In this document: piece by piece, positions 60,303-64,000 of the stretch
How positions within the stretch are numbered: position 1 is the first letter of the stretch
Layout of the letters: the number at the start of each line of letters is the position of its first letter
Assembly: GCF_003013475.1 (NCBI RefSeq)
Contig: NZ_PXZO01000001.1
Location: 62,001-126,000 of the forward strand
Direction of reading: 5' to 3'
DNA length: 64,000 nt
Source: Brevibacillus porteri
GTDB lineage: Bacteria; Bacillota; Bacilli; Brevibacillales; Brevibacillaceae
The notes under the pieces: model-generated
What the model saw: the letters and a program-made list of their open reading frames with translations, nothing else
The model's database searches: none
Told to the model about the DNA's origin: nothing
Position numbers and translations under genes: made by a program

Positions 60303-60321
60303 TGGTTGAGGAGGTTTTGTT
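60276..60321. terminator. Bidirectional terminator after the MFS gene
   Basis: CAAAACCTCCTT pairs with GAGGAGGTTTTG across an inner CCACTA/TAGTGG stem. It includes the MFS stop and faces the convergent gene ending at 60339. Confidence 0.85.
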
Positions 60322-60338
60322 GTTATAAACGACGGCTG

Positions 60339-61811
60339 CTACCGATTATTTTGTTGATTCAGCAAGCGTTCTCGTTGCTTATGCATGGCAATGAAAGCGG
60401 CAAACACGAGCAGCAGGCTTCCTGTGAACAGAAACCCTTCCTCAATGGAGAAGGGCAGCCACCCTAATAGGCCTGAGCCGACGACCACACCGAGAGAGAA
60501 GAAGGCGTATAAGTAACCGTGTGCTTTCCCCCGCAATTCTTGCGGCGTCGATTGAATGAGCATCGTATTGACAGAGGGAAACAAGAGAGCAAAGCCTATC
60601 CCATATAGTCCTAACATGCAATACAGTGCCAATGTCGTGTTGGATTGACCAATAAGCAACTGACTCACGCCCATGAAACCAATTCCGAGTGACATCGTTT
60701 TGGAAGGGGCCACACGATCGAAAATCCGATTGGTCGGAAGCACGAAAATCAGAACAGCAATCAGTCCAAACGTGCTCAATAACGTACCGCTTAATTTAGA
60801 GTCATATCCAAGCGATTGGACGTGCAAGGGCAAAAGGTAAGCAATCACACCTTGTGAAAACATGAGCAAAAAGGCACCGCCGTAGGCCTTGATTATCCCC
60901 GTATTGAAGATCAAGGCTGAGGTTGGAACGTCCTTCTTGAGCTTCTCTTTCTTGCAGGCCTGAGTGGATTGCAGAAAAATGACGGACAGGATGGCTAGGA
61001 AAAAGCCCATAACAGCTACACATGTAAAGACAAAAGGCACGGAGGTTTTGCTTGCCATAATGCCGCTGAATGCAGGTCCGATAATCGCTGCGAGTCCCAC
61101 AAAGGTACCGGTGAAAGCAACCTTTCGTCCTTGCTGCTCATGTGCAGTGTTATTCGCAGAGAAAGTAAAAGCAGCAGGAACGATCAAACCGGCAACAAAT
61201 CCGTGAATGATACGCACGATGATCAACAGAAACGGCTGATCGACGATGTGATACAGCAGCAAGGCACAGCTTGATAAAACCAATCCGATCAATAGTGGTT
61301 TGGATGGACCAACCTTATCTGTCAGCATGCCAGAGATAATATTGCCAAAGGTATTGGCTAACGAATACAGACCGATGACAAAGCCTATAACAAATGAGCT
61401 GGCACCTACGGAAGCAGCAAATGTACTCATGACCGGCAGTTGCGAGAACAAATCAAAGAACGAGAAAAAAACGATGCCGTATACAAGCAGGGCATTATTA
61501 AACGGCTTCAGAGGATACACATCCTGTGCCGTTTTCAGTCTGCGATCCAGAAAGAAGTTCCCAAACGGTACAAAAGCGGCGAGTAACGCAGCAAGAGACC
61601 AGAGCAGGCTCCATCTCACGCGAATGGCCGCATAGAGTATCGCTAGAGCATACAGGCAAAATATCCCGCCGTGAATACTTCCTATGATGGTTACGGCTTT
61701 GTCTAAGCCCCACACGTATTTCAAGGGCATCGCGATGCCCATCAATACTAATAAGGAAAGGCCATCGAATAGGCCTGTAAGACGTAAAAAGTAAATTGGA
61801 TGTACCCGCAC
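60339..61811 (-). CDS. DUF3817-MFS fusion membrane protein
   Basis: This 490-residue protein begins with a complete DUF3817 domain (about 5-95; RLTGLFDGLSLLVLMGIAMP, GSIHGGIFCLYALAIL, AALLAAFVPFGNFFLDRRL), which is normally a free-standing small membrane protein such as YdzA. A twelve-helix MFS transporter follows (about 105-480), with NIISGMLTDKVGPSKPLLIG and RIIHGFVAGLIVPAAFTFSA. It starts at GTG after GAGGAG. One unbroken frame covers both parts, so this is a true fusion. The role of the DUF3817 part is unknown. Confidence 0.88.
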   Translation of the reverse strand: MRVHPIYFLRLTGLFDGLSLLVLMGIAMPLKYVWGLDKAVTIIGSIHGGIFCLYALAILYAAIRVRWSLLWSLAALLAAFVPFGNFFLDRRLKTAQDVYPLKPFNNALLVYGIVFFSFFDLFSQLPVMSTFAASVGASSFVIGFVIGLYSLANTFGNIISGMLTDKVGPSKPLLIGLVLSSCALLLYHIVDQPFLLIIVRIIHGFVAGLIVPAAFTFSANNTAHEQQGRKVAFTGTFVGLAAIIGPAFSGIMASKTSVPFVFTCVAVMGFFLAILSVIFLQSTQACKKEKLKKDVPTSALIFNTGIIKAYGGAFLLMFSQGVIAYLLPLHVQSLGYDSKLSGTLLSTFGLIAVLIFVLPTNRIFDRVAPSKTMSLGIGFMGVSQLLIGQSNTTLALYCMLGLYGIGFALLFPSVNTMLIQSTPQELRGKAHGYLYAFFSLGVVVGSGLLGWLPFSIEEGFLFTGSLLLVFAAFIAMHKQRERLLNQQNNR

Positions 61812-61905
61812 TTGAGACTCTCCTCATTTTTTATGAAGTGATGCCTCTATCCTACCATTTTTTTTGATGAAGAAAGTGAACAAATTGGGGTCATTCCTGT
61901 GTCGA

Positions 61906-62883
61906 TTAGGCAAATAAAAGACGTTTTGCATAATCAGGGTCTTCCAAGAGAGGGCGACCAATCGCGACACTATCGACGAGATGGTCTTCGAGAATTCGAT
62001 TGGCAAGACTGCGGCTATAGATTTTTCCCACGGCAATGACCGGAATGCTGACATGTTGTTTGATCGCAGCTGCATGAGGCAGCTGATAAGCCGTATAGAC
62101 GTCACTAGGCTGGATCGGGAGCAGCCCCCCTGTCGAGACATCGATCGCATCCAATTCGGACTCAATCGGCTTTAGCATTTGCACCCAGTCTACTGGGGTT
62201 AGACCGCCTCGGACAAAATCTGTGGCAGAAACACGGATGATAACTGGATATTCCCGTCCCACTTCGGCTCGAATCGCCAGAAGTACGTCTTTCAAAAATC
62301 GTACCCTGTTCTCGGAAGTACCACCATAGGCATCCGTCCGCGTGTTGGACAAAGGCGATAAAAATTGGTGAAGCAAAAAGCCGTGCGCCGCGTGAAGTTC
62401 AATGCCATCAAAGCCTGCTTCGACGCTTCTCTTTGCCGCCAAACGGTATTCTTCGACGATGCTCTTTATTTCGGCAAGAGACAGCGACTTAGGGGTCCCG
62501 TAGTAATCATCGTACGCAATAGCACTTGGAGCGACCAATTGCTTCGTTACATCAGGCGAAGCCTTCCTTCCGCCATGCGACAACTGGAGGAAGATCGGGG
62601 TGTGCTCTGCGTGAACAGCTTCTGTTATTTTGCGCAAAGGCTCCACATGTTGGTCGGTAAAAATGCCGATGTCGTTGAGAAACAGTCTGCCGTTGGCTGA
62701 GACGGCGGTCGATTCCACAATCACCAGGGACACATGCTTGGCCCTACGGCTGTAAAATTCGATATGATGGTCCGTGGCAAAACCTTCAGGAGTTCCCCGA
62801 TACTGCTGCATGGGCGACATGATGAGCCGGTTTTTTAAGCGCAAGTTGCCAATGTTTATGGGTTCGTTTACGGTAAATGTCAT
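61906..62883 (-). CDS. Old Yellow Enzyme family NADH:flavin oxidoreductase (NamA/YqjM-like)
   Basis: This 325-residue FMN TIM-barrel enzyme reduces activated alkenes. It shows LKNRLIMSPMQQYRG at the flavin site (where YqjM has a cysteine, SPMCMY, there is a glutamine), LQLSHGGRKAS, GIELHAAHGFLLHQFLSPLS with the two substrate histidines, and GGTSENRVRFLKDV. AGAGGAG lies upstream of the ATG. It is divergent from an Lrp-type regulator gene, which may control it. Confidence 0.88.
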   Translation of the reverse strand: MTFTVNEPINIGNLRLKNRLIMSPMQQYRGTPEGFATDHHIEFYSRRAKHVSLVIVESTAVSANGRLFLNDIGIFTDQHVEPLRKITEAVHAEHTPIFLQLSHGGRKASPDVTKQLVAPSAIAYDDYYGTPKSLSLAEIKSIVEEYRLAAKRSVEAGFDGIELHAAHGFLLHQFLSPLSNTRTDAYGGTSENRVRFLKDVLLAIRAEVGREYPVIIRVSATDFVRGGLTPVDWVQMLKPIESELDAIDVSTGGLLPIQPSDVYTAYQLPHAAAIKQHVSIPVIAVGKIYSRSLANRILEDHLVDSVAIGRPLLEDPDYAKRLLFA

Positions 62884-63031
62884 GTTCTCATTCTCCTCTT
62901 CTGTTTATGAGTGACATTTTATGGGAGATGACTTACAATTTACATAAGTTTTTGAAGGTATTTCAAGTCATATACCTTACATTCTTATTTGTTTTCGATA
63001 TTTCAGTTTTGAAAAATGAGGTGCTGTGTGG

Positions 63032-63466
63032 ATGGACCAAATCGATCATAAAATTTTGACAGTGCTTCACGATCATGCCCGGATTCCCATTTCCGAGTTG
63101 AGCCGTATGATTGCGATGTCGCAGCCAGCTGTAACGGAAAGAGTGCGAAAGTTGGAGGAGCAAGGCGTCATAACCGCTTATCGGACGGAGCTTTCTCCCC
63201 AGAAGCTCGGCAAGCACACGACTGCATTTGTACTGTTTAAAACGAGTGTGTGTAAGGATTTCATTGCATTCTGCGAACGAGCACCTGAGATTGTCGATCT
63301 CTACAGGATCAGTGGGGAGTACAATTATTTGATGAAGGTGCTGACTGAGACGACCGAGTCACTGGCTGCCTTTTTGGATACATGCCACGTTTACGGATTT
63401 TCAACGCCTTTAATTGTTCTCTCGAAGCCATTCGAGAATAAAAGTTTGGTTCCAAGTACGGAGTAA
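63032..63466 (+). CDS. Lrp/AsnC family transcriptional regulator
   Basis: This 144-residue regulator has an N-terminal helix-turn-helix (ISELSRMIAMSQPAVTERV, then RKLEEQGVITAYRTELS) and a C-terminal RAM ligand-binding domain (TAFVLFKTSV, then RISGEYNYLMKVLTET). ATG 63032 is preferred because GAGGTG lies 8 bases upstream. It is divergent from the Old Yellow Enzyme gene, with 148 bases between. Confidence 0.9.
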   Translation: MDQIDHKILTVLHDHARIPISELSRMIAMSQPAVTERVRKLEEQGVITAYRTELSPQKLGKHTTAFVLFKTSVCKDFIAFCERAPEIVDLYRISGEYNYLMKVLTETTESLAAFLDTCHVYGFSTPLIVLSKPFENKSLVPSTE

Positions 63467-63490
63467 AGAACGATTAGCGAGGTGTTAACG

Positions 63491-63937
63491 ATGAAGAATC
63501 AAAATACCGAATCACGCAAAATTGTTGGTCAAACAGCATCGACAGGCTTCCAAGTAGGTGTACGCAGGACGATGCCCATTACCCCAGAGCAGGCATGGGC
63601 GTTTTTAACCTCGTCCGAAGGGGTGAGATTATGGCTTGGTCATGTATCGAACCTTACCTTTAGGGAGGGGGAGACCTTTATTTCCAGCGAAGGAATATCG
63701 GGTCAGTTTCGTGTTGTAAAGCCGCTCCGGCAGTTTCGTTTAAAGTGGTCGATGAAGGATTGGGAAAAGCCGTCCACCCTGCAAATCCGGCTGCTATCCG
63801 ACAAGGCTGACCGAACGACAATTAGTTTTCATCAAGAGAATTTGGATCATGAGAATACACGAGAGCAAATGAAGCTTCATTGGGAAGAAGTTCTGAATGA
63901 AATCAGGCAAAAGGTCTCTATTTTGGAGAGGGAATAA
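63491..63937 (+). CDS. SRPBCC (AHSA1-like) domain protein
   Basis: This 148-residue protein has a START-like fold: VRRTMPITPEQAWAFLTS, then EGVRLWLGHVSNLTF, FRLKWSMKDWEKPSTLQIRL and the late TREQMKLHWEEVLNEIRQ, the usual AHSA1 end. It would bind a hydrophobic ligand or act in stress. GAGGTG lies 8 bases before ATG 63491. It follows the Lrp gene in the same direction by 24 bases, probably as an operon. Confidence 0.85.
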   Translation: MKNQNTESRKIVGQTASTGFQVGVRRTMPITPEQAWAFLTSSEGVRLWLGHVSNLTFREGETFISSEGISGQFRVVKPLRQFRLKWSMKDWEKPSTLQIRLLSDKADRTTISFHQENLDHENTREQMKLHWEEVLNEIRQKVSILERE

Positions 63938-64000
63938 AAACTTTTGAATAGACGCTGACGTCCATTGTTGAAGCGGTCAGGGCAGCAGCATCAGCCGTCC
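63938..64000. other. Window end, possible tail of a minus-strand gene
   Basis: On the minus strand the frame entering from outside the window reads TADAAALTASTMDVSVYSKV and stops at 63918-63920. It could be the C-terminus of a neighbouring gene, but 27 codons are too few to judge. Confidence 0.25.

Noticed and set aside
1-64000. CRISPR array or restriction/defence island
   Set aside because: No regularly spaced short repeats and no cas, restriction or toxin-antitoxin genes of known type were recognised.
63918-64000. Tail of a minus-strand gene at the window edge
   Set aside because: Only 27 codons are visible and they overlap the SRPBCC gene end; too little to annotate as a gene.

Overview
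The window is chromosomal DNA from a Gram-positive, spore-former-like member of the Bacillales, most probably Brevibacillus or a close Paenibacillaceae relative. This rests on the conserved gene order citZ-icd-mdh-phoP-phoR ... polA-mutM-coaE ... gapB ... nrdR-dnaB-dnaI, which matches the Bacillus subtilis order, on strong GGAGG-type ribosome binding sites and on frequent TTG/GTG starts. The genus is an inference; no rRNA is present.

Region 1 (1-30.7 kb) is core chromosome. It holds the end of citrate synthase, isocitrate and malate dehydrogenases, the PhoP/PhoR phosphate two-component system, PhoU, a P-loop protein with one worn-out nucleotide site and a VanW protein. Next comes a non-coding block in which a repeat of about 480 bp, rich in inverted repeats, occurs twice (9.0-10.0 kb). 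A MarR-controlled efflux operon with two HlyD-type adaptors and a DHA2 pump follows, then a DMT exporter with a translationally coupled 46-residue membrane peptide, cell-wall enzymes, and the polA-mutM-coaE-slt-gapB / HD-GYP / nrdR-dnaB-dnaI block for DNA replication and repair and gluconeogenesis. A ten-repeat Ig-like secreted protein and a tRNA-Ala gene close this part.

Region 2 (about 30.9-52 kb) is accessory DNA with many AT-rich genes. It contains an acyltransferase, a LytS/LytT-type two-component system divergent from a metabolite:H+ symporter, a tRNA 3'-end remnant, and a compact sigma-54 module. In that module an enhancer-binding activator and a YfcC-type carrier face an M20 peptidase across an intergenic region with two outward-facing -24/-12 promoters. 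A MarR/azoreductase/MFS cassette abuts a decapitated acetyltransferase gene. Several small or decayed genes follow, including a twice-nonsense-mutated phage terminase small-subunit relic.

Region 3 (52-64 kb) is a variable zone of regulators and redox or transport genes: AraC, a flavin monooxygenase behind a strong Fur box, a relic of a siderophore-binding protein gene, a quinone reductase, a second AraC, TetR, DUF4180, a sulfatase-modifying-factor-like protein, a MarR/MFS pair sharing one palindromic operator, a DUF3817-MFS fusion, an Old Yellow Enzyme, an Lrp regulator and a SRPBCC protein.

The strongest candidates for undescribed biology are the sigma-54 peptidase/carrier module with an activator that lacks an obvious Fis-type DNA-binding end, the two-part inverted-repeat element family, the DUF3817-MFS fusion and the Fur-boxed monooxygenase locus. 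All functional statements are from reading the sequence and from family knowledge; no searches were run.
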